A stretch of 27,480 bases of DNA from NCBI GenBank assembly GCA_019693395.1, contig JAAMXP010003815.1, positions 1 to 27,480 of the forward strand, in the 5' to 3' direction. The translations under genes and the position numbers were made by a program. Source of the stretch: Ettlia oleoabundans. Lineage: Eukaryota > Chlorophyta > Chlorophyceae > Chlamydomonadales. The notes beneath the pieces are model-generated. The model had not been told where the DNA came from. It saw nothing but the letters and a program-made list of their open reading frames with translations, and did no database searches. This document shows positions 18,479 to 27,480 of the stretch, piece after piece (the stretch's first letter is position 1; each line of letters opens with the position of its first letter).

Positions 18479-21069
18479 TCAGTGGAGGCGGTTGCTGCCG
18501 CTGCTCTTGCCCCTGCCGCTCTTTTTGCTGCTGCCGCTGTCGCCATAGTGCCGCATGCCCAGCAAAGCGCCCGAATAGTGCCAGGCCTGGCTGCTGCCTC
18601 CGCGGTGCAGGACCTCGTGGAACACAAGCGTGAGCTGCAGAGGGCGGAAGCAGTACGGTGCACGACTGTAAGAAGCAAGGCGTTTTAGCAATGTGCATAA
18701 ACAGCATTCAGTAATGCTGACGATGTGTCCGCAAAACTGGCCAAATGTCACCCAACAACAGCCAGCAGCAGACACTTTGTAAGTAGTGCCCCATGTGGAG
18801 GTCAAGCGCTAAACTAGTAAGCACCCAACACCAAGATACACAAGCACCAAAAATGCTCCTTTGCAACCATAGCCACACCACCGCCACCACCACCAGATGG
18901 CCACAATGCTGCTGCACGTAGAACTAGCCTGCCGTGGGCAACAGCTGCAAAAGTATGGGCTGGTCAACCTGCAGTGCAGTCGCTGCTGCGCACCTTGCCA
19001 TTTCGTATTGCTGCCGCTTGTTTCTTGCAGCAGCTTTGGCACTGAGGGTAGAAGCGCTGCCGTGGAGGCCCGGTGGGGATGTTCAGGGAACTGGCAAGCT
19101 GTACGCAGGGCAGAGCCAGGGACAGCAGGGGAACAGGCGCTGGTCAGCGAATCGGAGAGGCCAAGCATGGTGATGGGCATAAATTCACTCCACCGTGCAG
19201 GAATGCAATGCACGGTCAAAATTGCTGGCAAATTGCACTTGGTGGCATAAGCAGGTGCCGCGCACGCAAAGTGGGACGCAGACGGGGAGGTGCAAGCTTT
19301 CCGCTATTGAGGCACGAGATGCCAGCGGAACCGCCAGCACTTTGCAGCAGCAAATTTCTGCACCACAAATCCCCAGCATATACGCAGCTCACACCAACCC
19401 AACATCTGCTCGTGAAGGTACTTACATCACCACAAAGTTACGTAACCACACCTCTGATTAGAATCTCACCTCTTTCGCAAACGGCAGCTTGAACAGCGAG
19501 CGCCGTGCCGCTGTTATATACTCCTTGACAACTTTATTGGGGGGCATGTGGTCGCCAATCACGTTCCCCCCCCGCTCGCCGCAATGATGGCAGCCATACC
19601 TGCAAACACGGCAGCAGCAGTGACAAAGGCTACTGAACTGTGTTCATGCCTGTTCTAACCACGAACCCGCTGTGCAGCGAGTCGCAGGAGAGGACACATT
19701 GCAAGAAGCCAGCAAAAGCAGTTGAGCAACACATCGCATCAAAAGTGCTGTCAAACTGCTGACAGGTGGAACGCCTCCATTCGTGTGCACTCAGATCAAA
19801 GTCCAAACACATTCATATTGACAACAAGTATGCTCCAAAGCAAGCCTCAAAGCAGACTTAGCTGGAAACATGCCATGGATGCATCGCCAATTTCACGACG
19901 AATTTAAGATAGCATGATATCCAATTGAGCCAACCTTCTATACAAGCTCAGCAGCTCGTTTCTGTTCGCTTGTGTGGCATACTCCACGCTGGGTGCAGGC
20001 AGGCTTTCTCGAGCGATGGCGCCCACCATGGCCACATCGCTGGGCATGACGGAGCGGAAGCGGCCCCCCATTACCTGCACACCAGCCAGCACCCATTCAA
20101 TCCAGTTTGATTACAAAAAGAGCTTGCGTGTATGCTTGATAACAGTTGTAGGGTAATACTATCCTCCTTGCAGGCTGATCTTCACAGCGGCCAGGAAGCT
20201 GCGGCACTAGGGCTGTAAGCAAGTTGGATTTTCCTGATGCATGCAGCAGCACTGGCAGCGGAGTGGTTGGTTTGTGCAGAGGCGTAAGCAGCTGCGGCTC
20301 ACCTTGAACAACGCAATGCCCAAGGCAGCATCTACAAGCAGCTCCTCTCTCCGTATACTCTTCCAAGGCTGCAGCAGCGGGTTCCTGCACAGCGCCGACA
20401 GGGGAGTGGTTTGTCTGCAAGAAAGGGCACGCACGCAGCAAATCAAACCACATCCCATGTAAACAGGATGGTGCTTGACCAGGCTCAGACAAGACTTTGC
20501 GACTCAAAGTTGCATCTTGACGAAGGCCAGCCAGCTCAGTGCGGAGTTGGATTGCTCACCTGCCCTCCATGTACTGCCGGCATATGATGGATGCCTGGCC
20601 AGCCATGGCAGAGGCAAGCCCTACGCCCAGCAGCCCGCCCACTGGCCCCGCAACAGGTGTCGCACATGACACGCGTGCCACCATGCCCGCAGCCTGCACA
20701 ATCAACGCTCATTATGATCACCACTTGAGGTGTGAGCTGAGGCCTTGCATTCTGGCCAGCTAGTTCAGAAATATGAGAACGGCAGCGAGCGCTGCAACCC
20801 GCCTGCACAGCTGCCAACCCCGCAGTATACGCTGCCATGGAAGCGCCTGTTTGCAGCAGAAAGGGTGCCACGGGCTCAAGGACTGCGACCAGCTGCTGCC
20901 CGGCATGCCTGCGGCAGGGACAACAGGGAAGGTAAGGGACGCGGTCTGGCACGCGGCAGCGGCGGTTGGGTTGTCAGCACGGCGAACATAACCATCTGTG
21001 CGTGTATCAACAGGTTCGGCAAATTCACCTAGCCGCTATAACGAAGTCATTCTCGCCGCGCCGACTCAT
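18479..21069 (-). CDS. Membrane-associated protein with HNH-like zinc module, unknown function
   Basis: Eight exons: 21069-21029, 20908-20803, 20693-20560, 20414-20303, 20074-19935, 19599-19470, 19098-18994 and 18634-18479 (TGA); 307 residues. Every junction agrees in phase (2, 0, 2, 0, 2, 0, 0). The second intron uses either a GC donor at 20802 or a GT donor at 20808; both keep the frame. The N-terminal part has two weakly hydrophobic helices (LEPVAPFLLQTGASMAAY, about 25-42; GPVGGLLGVGLASAMAGQAS, 65-84). The middle carries RFRSVMPSDVAMVGAIARES (136-155). The C-terminal part holds YGCHHCG (Cys181, Cys184), VIGDHMPPNK (191-200) and RFYPQCQSCCKKQ (Cys241, Cys244). Two CxxC pairs around an Asp-His-x-Pro-Pro motif are the layout of HNH/treble-clef nuclease-like domains, where the His takes part in metal catalysis. 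That assignment is inferred; similar motifs in uncharacterised eukaryotic proteins are from memory and unnamed. The tail from 287 is Ser/Gly/Lys-rich. Confidence 0.85.
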
Positions 21070-21321
21070 GTTCCTGAGACTGAGAAACAAATGCACTTGT
21101 GATCGAGGCAAGAGTGTCAGGGTGCCGGCAAGCAAACTTTCGGACCGACTTCGTTGCAGGACAGGGGCAGGGGGGCGTAAAAACCCACTTTACGCAGTTT
21201 CCAGGGTTTGCAGTACAACACTCACGTACAGAAGATTTCAATGACACTTTCAGACCTTTTCCGTCGACTTACTGCTGCCACTAACCGGTTTCCAGCTAAT
21301 CACCTTGCAGAGCGGCAACGC
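21070..21321. promoter_or_regulatory. Compact divergent promoter region
   Basis: Only 252 bp separate the ATG of the HNH-like gene (minus, 21069) from the chosen PIG-Q ATG (plus, 21322); 171 bp if PIG-Q starts at 21241. Both promoters must lie here or in 5' UTRs. No TATA box is evident. Confidence 0.5.
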
Positions 21322-23239
21322 ATGGCTGAGCCGTCTCCCGCAAACCTGCTGCGCGTACATTGGCCGTGCAGGCTCGTCGTTCCGACAGAATCACAGGTAC
21401 AACTTGTCGGGAAGCTCCGGAACGGAGTCGCCAACGAAGTGCTGGTCACTGGCACAGCGCCGGTAGCGGGAGCGGCAGGCAGCAGCAGTGTAGGCACAGC
21501 CTCTGGAGCCAATCATCCTGGCGGTGTCAATGCAGCTGGAGGCAATTGGTTGCAGGTGCATATGCAAGCTGCTGCCGTACCTGGAGGCGTGTTGCCCATC
21601 CCACTGGCAGGTTCAGCAACAACAAACCATCCAGGGTGCCGCACTCGGCAAGCGTTACGTCAACAGCAACAGCAGCAGCAGCAGCAGGATTGGCAGTTTG
21701 CACAAGTCATTCTTTACGAGCGCTCGGCGCCCACAGAGCTGGCTGGAATGCGCAGCAGCGGCGAGATGTATGCAGCACCCAGCAGCAAAGAGCCCAGCCT
21801 TGATGGCAGCACTTCGTTTGTTGCCAGGCTAGCCTCCCATGCCATAAGCCTCCTGCTGGCTCTTGCTCTCCTCAGCGTGAACAGAAGGGGCCTAGCATCC
21901 GCTGCTGGCAGAAGCACTGACAGGCTGGCACGCTTTGTGACGGAACAGCTTGTGTGGTTCATGTCTGCTCAGCCCGCTGGTGAGCAACCTGCTGCTGCTG
22001 AGGTCAGCCATTTGTGCTGCTGTGTGATGCTGTGGTTTGTTGAATTGGCCACATACTTTCCTCTTCTGAATGGGTACGTCCTCTCCGCGCAATGCATTCG
22101 TAAGGGCACTGCCAGATGGGTTCGCTAGACCTCCATGCAATCACCACCTCGACTTTACCTGCATCTTATGAATCAACTCCGGAATGAGCTTGGGCATGTT
22201 TGCCTGCAGGCATCAAGCTGCACCGTCAGCTTTCGGAATTGCTTGGCGTATGTAGCCTTCATTACACAATTGCTGTTCACTGGCTGCTAGCTGGACGGTC
22301 GCATACCATTTGCACCTGCGCCATAGGTATATCGATCTCAATTTATTGTCTGGAATGCATACGTTTGCCCTGTTGGTTGGCATTGTTGCTGGCTGATGCA
22401 TGAAGCTTTAGAATAGTTGTTTGCATATGCAGCACTATCGTCGAGTGGAGTGCCATGTGTGTGCAGGTGTTCTGGTAATAGCGCTGGTTGCTGGCGGCAC
22501 TCGGCATGGCTTGCTGGCCCTGGAGTGCCTGCTGTGGGTGCTGGCCCTGCCTGCGGCGCTACCATACTCAGTTATGGCAGCAATGTATCGCTGGCAGCTG
22601 CACAGTACGGCAGTGATGTGGCGAGCAATGCGTGGCAAGCGCTGCTTGCCACTGCTGCGGTCGAGAATAGCAAGCATGCTGCGTGGTCGCATCACCGAAA
22701 GCAGCAGCATCAATGGTCCGGGGGCCAACACTTTATTCGATGGAAACGGCGGTGGAGGTAGCGGCCTGAAGCAGCTCTCTGGCTCAATGCTGCTTTTCAT
22801 GCCGCTGCTGCTGCTCCTGCCCACAACAGCATGGTTCTATGCTTTCTCACTAGTGCTCCACGCAGCTTTCAGCCTGCCACGAGCAGCAGTTCAGCTTATG
22901 GTTCATCTGCTGCAGCACAACCCTGCACAGGCTGCCCTTGAACGGCTACTGGTGCACGTTCAGTCCGCTGGCAGTACAGCCATATCCCTGCAGTACGACT
23001 ATCGCTTGCTGGATCCAAAGTTTGATTTAGCTGCCCTACCTGAGGCAGCAGCGGAGGGAGCCAGGCGCACCACCTATCTGCTGGCGCAGCAGCGGAGCGG
23101 CGGCTGCTGGCTGGCTGCAGGGCAGGCGGCAGCGCAGGCGTGGGCTGCATGCTGCTTCATGTCACCAGCAAGAGTCTGCATCAGTGTGTTGATGGGACAG
23201 TTGCTCTGGCTGTCATGGCCGACCTTGCAGCAATCCTGA
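21322..23239 (+). CDS. PIGQ: GPI-GlcNAc transferase subunit PIG-Q/Gpi1
   Basis: Three exons, 21322-21979, 22210-22326 and 22467-23239 (TGA), joined twice in phase 1; 515 residues (542 from the in-frame ATG at 21241). PIG-Q/Gpi1 is a multi-pass ER membrane subunit that stabilises the complex transferring GlcNAc from UDP-GlcNAc to phosphatidylinositol, the first step of GPI anchor synthesis. The N-terminus LLRVHWPCRL with a following LVGKL resembles plant and animal members. The family stretch WFMSAQPAGIKLHRQLSELLG crosses the first junction and fixes it. MRGKRCLPLLRSRI and the hydrophobic LLLLLPTTAWFYAFSL are the hallmark of the Gpi1 domain. Hydrophobic segments continue around VIALVAGGTRHGLLALECLL. 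A polyglutamine run encoded by CAG repeats lies in the variable N-terminal region. The ATG at 21322 was chosen because it directly precedes the conserved start. Confidence 0.9.
21661..21687 (+). repeat. CAG/CAA repeat encoding polyglutamine in PIG-Q
   Basis: A run of nine Gln codons, mostly CAG, within exon 1 of PIG-Q, in a poorly conserved stretch of the protein. Likely length-variable between strains. Confidence 0.9.
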
Positions 23240-23458
23240 GTGTTCAATAGGGCTTGCGAAATGAGTTGAACAAAACGTGTACATCCTCACACCTTAGCTT
23301 CAGTTGTACTGCACGCCACTTTGCTACTTTTATCAACCAACATAATCACTTGCACCATTGTGAAAACAATCTGGACCGCTGTCATTGAGGTGTAGTGGTA
23401 CATCAAGCGTTGATCATGACTTCATGGCGGTGCGCTAAAAGCCTTCATAGCTGGCAGT

Positions 23459-24383
23459 TCAAAAATCGCCCTTGGCATTAGCAGCTGCGTCCCTCTCGTA
23501 CTGGATAGGGTTCTCGGGGGCGCCGCGCGACATACCATCTGGCCTGCTAGCCTGCCTGGCCTCCTGCAGCGGGCATAGCATGGCAACAGCATAGCATGGC
23601 AACAGCAGGGATGGAACTTAAAGCGACACAACACTTTTTTGGTCTGGGAGATATAGTGCAGCATTGTCAAACGACCAAGTTCGGCTGAGCATATCATACA
23701 TGGGCACACCCGTAGGCTGCCGCTTGGCTGCTGGAAGCGACCCACCGGCTCAGCATAGGCATCGCCGCCAGCTGGGACTTGGCCGCTTGCCAGCCCAAAT
23801 GCTGCGCCGGACTTGACTGCCTGGACGCGAGTGTCATCAGCGTCCGACACACCCACCTACACCTCAGCGGCAAAAAGTCAGCACCAAAGGCAGGGCCTAT
23901 TCACGAGCTCAAACCAACTAAAGAATTGAGCTTCCGTGGCGATGAACGACTTTTTAAAGTCAGGCATAACCGCAACTGTTGGTGCCTAACAATCTGCCCC
24001 GAGTCACAAGCACTTGCCTTGCTGCCGACCCCATAGCCAGCACCCATGTCGCCGGGCCCCATGGCTAAGGCCTGGTAGCCCATCGGCTCGACGTCCGGGG
24101 TGCCTGAAGGTGCACGAATCATGGACCACGTCATGCCTGGCTACAATCGAGGCAGCACTGGTGGAACCTTGGACTACGGGGTGTGTGCATAGAAGTGTGC
24201 AGCTGCCAGGCACCTTCGTAGAACACGAAGGCTTTTCCCGTGCTCACCGTGTGGCGCGCCGGTCACGGCAGGGGTTCTGCTGCCTCCAAGGTTGGGGTCC
24301 AGCACTCCTGCATCCCCTGTCGTGGAGCGCACGGTCTTTCCATCCGTGCTCAGCACTTGGGGAGGTTTGGAGTCGCTGCTCAT
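23459..24383 (-). CDS. Small disordered LEA-like protein, unknown function
   Basis: Four exons: 24383-24248, 24103-24018, 23856-23710 and 23563-23459 (TGA); 157 residues. Phases agree (1, 0, 0). Intron 2 begins GCAAGT, the classic GC-AG donor context (AAG|GCAAGT). The protein is hydrophilic, without a signal peptide, membrane segment or Cys, and rich in Gly, Ala, Pro, Ser, Asp and Gln. Landmarks are STDGKTVRSTTGDAGVLDP, GYQALAMGPGDMGAGYG, DDTRVQAVKSGAAFGLASGQ and a C-terminus of NPIQYERDAAANAKGDF. Low complexity and polarity suggest an intrinsically disordered, possibly stress-related protein like late-embryogenesis-abundant proteins. No LEA family motif was identified, so this is only a resemblance. 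It converges with PIG-Q, with 219 bp between stops. Donor CGG|GTGTGC of intron 3 is weak, but both flanking exons read well. Confidence 0.72.
23577..23608. repeat. 16-bp tandem repeat in intron 3 of the LEA-like gene
   Basis: AGCATGGCAACAGCAT at 23577-23592 is followed by AGCATGGCAACAGCAG at 23593-23608. It sits next to the acceptor of exon 4 on the minus strand. Confidence 0.9.
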
Positions 24384-24952
24384 GCTGAGGTTCACAACAG
24401 GTACGAAACTCGAGTTATTAGAAACGAAAGAAGAAGAACAAGAGAATACGCAGAAGCGTGATTTGTACCACGGCCGTACAGGGAGGAACGGGGTTCGCAG
24501 GGCCCCTGGGTCCCAAAACATAAATCAAACAAGGTGCAGATCAGCCAGGATCAATCCTCCGTCGCTTCCCAGCCGTCTGCTGCAGTCGCGGGCGCCTCCC
24601 TATCATCCTCCCCGCTGCCGCAACACCTGTTGCCCAGGGGGCGGGCCGACAGCCGTCAGCAGGGGGCCAAACAGCTATCCACTTTTGAGTGCAAAGTCTG
24701 GGTGAGATCAGACTGCTGAAATCACAGTTTCCATTTGCATCCCCTACTTGGTTGACCTCAGCTGCTTGGACTGGCCAACTCCCTGGACACGCGTACCTGC
24801 GCTGCCGCAGTACTGCGAGAATGCATTAGACCATATCGCAATATATCTGTTCGCTGGATGTTAGTTACTTCAGCCAGCACGAGGTGAAGGGCTCAAAGCC
24901 CCCTATTTTCCACGCGCGCAGCACCTGAGCTGAGCTGAGTCGCACAAGCGAC
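24384..24952. promoter_or_regulatory. Divergent intergenic region with possible core promoter
   Basis: About 570 bp between the LEA-like gene (minus) and the secreted DUF5602-like gene (plus). An AATATAT stretch at 24840-24846, about 107 bp before the ATG at 24953, could be a TATA element for the latter. No exon is supported, although long open frames exist on both strands near 24300-24700. Confidence 0.35.
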
Positions 24953-27480
24953 ATGGCTTCCAAGTTGGCATTTGCAGCCCTTTTGGGCATGCTGGTACTT
25001 CAATTGCTTGCTCCTGGTGCGCTAGCAACATGGCTGAACCCTGCGAAGGCCGCCATGCTTTGGTGCATCTCCATGGCCTAGATGCCATTGCTGTCGCAGT
25101 TGTGTTCACGTTCAGCAAACCCTTGTGCCCCTGCGGCCCTGTTTGCATGCGCAGCCAGTGCCAGGTCCTTGAGACAGTATCAGGCTGAGTGCCCACCAGA
25201 AGTCGAGGATGCCCTGGTGGCGGCAGACACCGACGGCGACGGCCAGCTGTACGTATGGGGGACTGAGCTCAACTACTCCTCGGTGAGAGCATTGCAAGGC
25301 AGAAGAATGGATGAGTATGGACACTGTCGTGAAATATGTCTGGTTGCATACGATGAAGCACGAACAACTATGCAGCTCGACATGGTAACAAAACTGGGCC
25401 TTCTTGCTTTACCGCTGGTCATTCCCTTACCGCTGTGCATTACTGTATATAGGGCATCATTCGCGCTTACACCAAATTTGACTCCTCTGACCCCTGCGGC
25501 GATGGCCCTGTTGCTGTTGGAGTGGAAATCAGCGACAGTACGCTGATGAACCTGCCCGGCCCTGAAGAGGCGTCAATCCAGCCGCCCGAACCCTGCAAAG
25601 CGTGAGTGGATGGCTGGCTGCCGCGGCATTGCGCATACATGTGTATGTGTGGTTGCTGGATGAGTGTGGGGTGGACACGCAGGCAGGCACCCCAGCTTGT
25701 TTGTGCCCCAGCACAAGCCGCCGGTATGTGTCAACTGCCACCCGCGTGCTGTTGCGGGGAAGCTGGGCCAAAGGAGCCGGCCCCCAACCACCCGTGCAGG
25801 TGCCTGCCTGCTATTCTCATGTTGCTCAATCTAGCCAACTGATCAAAACACGCAATTGCAACTCCTATGCATGCAGGAATCCTATGGGCCCTGGCTGCCA
25901 CCCTCCCTTTGACCTCATGTGGCTGGATTGGGGCGACCTCGGAGACTACAGGTAGGCTGAACCCCATATCTTCAATTTGTCATCACGCATGCTGCTGGCG
26001 TGCTTCGAGTGGTCAGCCTGGTAGTGCGCTGGAGTGTCTTCTTCGTGCGGAGGGGGGCGTGAGGGTGGGGCGTGGGGGCTTTTTTGACCGGCGTACATCG
26101 AATGGATGCCCGGCTCCGTCACCCTCAACACCACCTTTCCAGCTGCATCCCCTTCATATTGTTCGCTGTTTTAGGTTTTATACTCTGCCCAGCAGAACGA
26201 CTGAATAATTCATGTCACACAGAGCGATGTCCGGCACACTGAAAGATAGTGTTGAATTTGTGTCCTGGCTGCAGCCCTTTCCCGGTCTTGGAGCTGGACT
26301 GGAGCCCTGTCGGCCATGAGCCACCAGGTGATGATTGCAGCAAACAATGCATGTGCACTTGCATGATTGCAGGTGGCATTTGGTAATGCAGCCTGCTTAG
26401 ATGCACAATGCTCAGTGCAAGCTTGACGCCGAAGAAAGAAAGAAAGAACACACCCTTGGTCATGGGTTGAAGAAGCCAGCAGAGGAACGGCCCTAAGGAG
26501 CCGCCTCTTGCTGACGCCAGTGCTTGATGTCAGCCAACGTGCAGCTTCTGCCACCATGTTGATGCAAACGAACTTGTGCTCCTGCTTTTCAAGTTATTGA
26601 TAATTGCACTTGCAGGCATTTACGACGCCCCCCACTTTGACCTCCACTTCTACCTGGTTGGACAGGAGGAGGTGATGAATCTCACCGCCGGACCCTGCGG
26701 CGGTCTAGCTCCTGAGGTCTTCACTGCCGCCAACAAGCCCATCCCCGCCTCCTGCTTCCCTGGCGCCAACTATAGCAACATGGCCCTGACTGTTCCGTTG
26801 ATGGGTGAGTGTCGCAGTCGCGCAAGCTATCGTTCAACCTCAAATTTGCAGTTGCGGCTGCCGCCGCCATATGGCACACTCCAAGGTGGACATTGTCATT
26901 GCCTCCGCTGCGTGTATGTAATTTTGACAATTAAAGCTTACCCGGCCTACTTCAATCATCGTTTCCTGGCTTGCAGGTAACCACTTGCTTTCCAGTGAGG
27001 CTCCAGAGATAAAGGTGAGCCAATTTCTGCTGTGTATCAATACATGCCAAGCTGACTCTATATTGGTTCGCATGCATGGCACGGCAAGAGCTCAAGGGCG
27101 CTGTTACAGAGCAGGCAGCCTCAATTATGTTTCATTGACTGCACATAAGGAAAAAAGCCGAGAGGGCACATGCCGCCACTTACACCCCTCTCTCTTCATG
27201 GCAGCATTTCTGTGCTGCCATCGCCATCCCTTTGCGAGGCTCGTGCCGAGCAGGACAGTGCTAGTGCCATGAGCTCAAACTTACTGCTCTGTTCACTCCC
27301 CTCCTGTCCTGTGCAGGCTGCTGCAGAGGGCCTCAACCCTTTGGCCGCTTGGAACCAGACTTACATCTGGGGCGTACACGATGGCGAGGTATTCAAACCA
27401 CCCACCCACCCTGAAAAGCCAACTGCCCATCTCTTGCACGCAACATGTGGTGTCTGTTCATTCATCCCCCACCCCACCCC
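24953..27480 (+). CDS. Secreted DUF5602/TTHB210-like protein, 3' end outside window
   Basis: Eight exons are visible: 24953-25016, 25155-25282, 25453-25601, 25877-25951, 26275-26327, 26616-26804, 26977-27014 and 27317-27388. Phases agree at every junction (1, 0, 2, 2, 1, 1, 0), and a donor GAG|GTATTC opens an intron running to the window edge. The 256 visible residues start with a signal peptide (LAFAALLGMLVLQLLAP, cleavage likely after Ala-Ser-Ala at 22-24), so the protein enters the secretory pathway. DTDGDGQLY (46-54) resembles the Asp-rich half of an EF-hand calcium loop, but the twelfth position is Gly, not Glu. VAVGVEISDSTLMNLPGP, LDWSPVGHEPPGIYDAPHFD and LHFYL (166-170) match the pattern I know as DUF5602/TTHB210-like, a family of unknown function seen in bacteria and some eukaryotes. 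The His/Asp of PHFDLHFY could bind a metal (inference). Cys76-region and Cys112-region cysteines may form disulfides. Confidence 0.87.

Noticed and set aside
18809..19231. 140-codon minus-strand open frame
   Set aside because: It overlaps exon 7 of the HNH-like gene in another frame. The RFYPQCQSC motif and phase agreement select the other frame.
23422..23856. 144-codon contiguous minus-strand frame
   Set aside because: Its first part is exon 3 of the LEA-like gene. The rest is intron, and the frame of the last exon with its clean acceptor is different.
24292..24705. 137-codon plus-strand frame
   Set aside because: It is antisense to exon 1 of the LEA-like gene and continues into intergenic sequence with no motif or signal peptide.
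1..27480. CRISPR arrays, tRNA/rRNA genes, transposons, phage or plasmid modules
   Set aside because: No evenly spaced repeats, cloverleaf, transposase, reverse transcriptase or terminal inverted repeats were seen; the short tandem repeats are intronic and lack unique spacers.

Overview
The window looks like nuclear DNA from a green alga (Chlorophyta). The genes are split into many short exons by phase-consistent GT-AG introns, with a few apparent GC-AG ones. Acceptors are mostly (T/G)GCAG, coding sequence is GC-, Ala- and Gln-rich, and microsatellites are common. One protein has a chloroplast/thylakoid-type targeting sequence. There are no bacterial operons, ribosome binding sites, tRNAs, rRNAs or CRISPR arrays. 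All gene models were built by hand from open frames, splice sites and phase agreement between exons; none has transcript support.

Layout, left to right. (1) 2356-89, minus: a 560-residue protein with the full-length outline of histidine/phenylalanine ammonia-lyase but without the MIO triad, the catalytic tyrosine loop or the active-site Asn-Gly, so a likely pseudoenzyme. (2) 3027-11682, plus: a 16-exon gene for a ~939-residue protein with a plastid targeting sequence, a thylakoid-type signal, a possible membrane segment, a long coiled coil partly made of repeated exons, and a C-terminal rhodanese domain. (3) 12527-14413 and 15925-17872, plus: two paralogous multi-pass membrane proteins with the same exon lengths and phases, including a GC-AG first intron in both. 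Between them lie two weak minus-strand candidates. (4) 21069-18479, minus: an eight-exon gene for a 307-residue protein with an N-terminal hydrophobic region and a C-terminal CxxC / DHMPPNK / CxxC module that resembles an HNH/treble-clef zinc fold. (5) 21322-23239, plus: PIG-Q/Gpi1, a subunit of the GPI-GlcNAc transferase, divergent from gene 4 with only ~250 bp between them. (6) 24383-23459, minus: a small, disordered, LEA-like protein of 157 residues. (7) 24953 to the right edge, plus: a secreted protein with a DUF5602/TTHB210-like domain (motif PHFDLHFY), cut off by the window end.

The genes do not form one pathway; this is ordinary eukaryotic gene neighbourhood. The least described items are the lyase-like pseudoenzyme, the thylakoid-type coiled-coil/rhodanese protein, the paired membrane proteins and the HNH-like membrane protein. 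The rhodanese gene also carries tandem duplications that copy the end of an exon together with its 5' splice site into the following intron.
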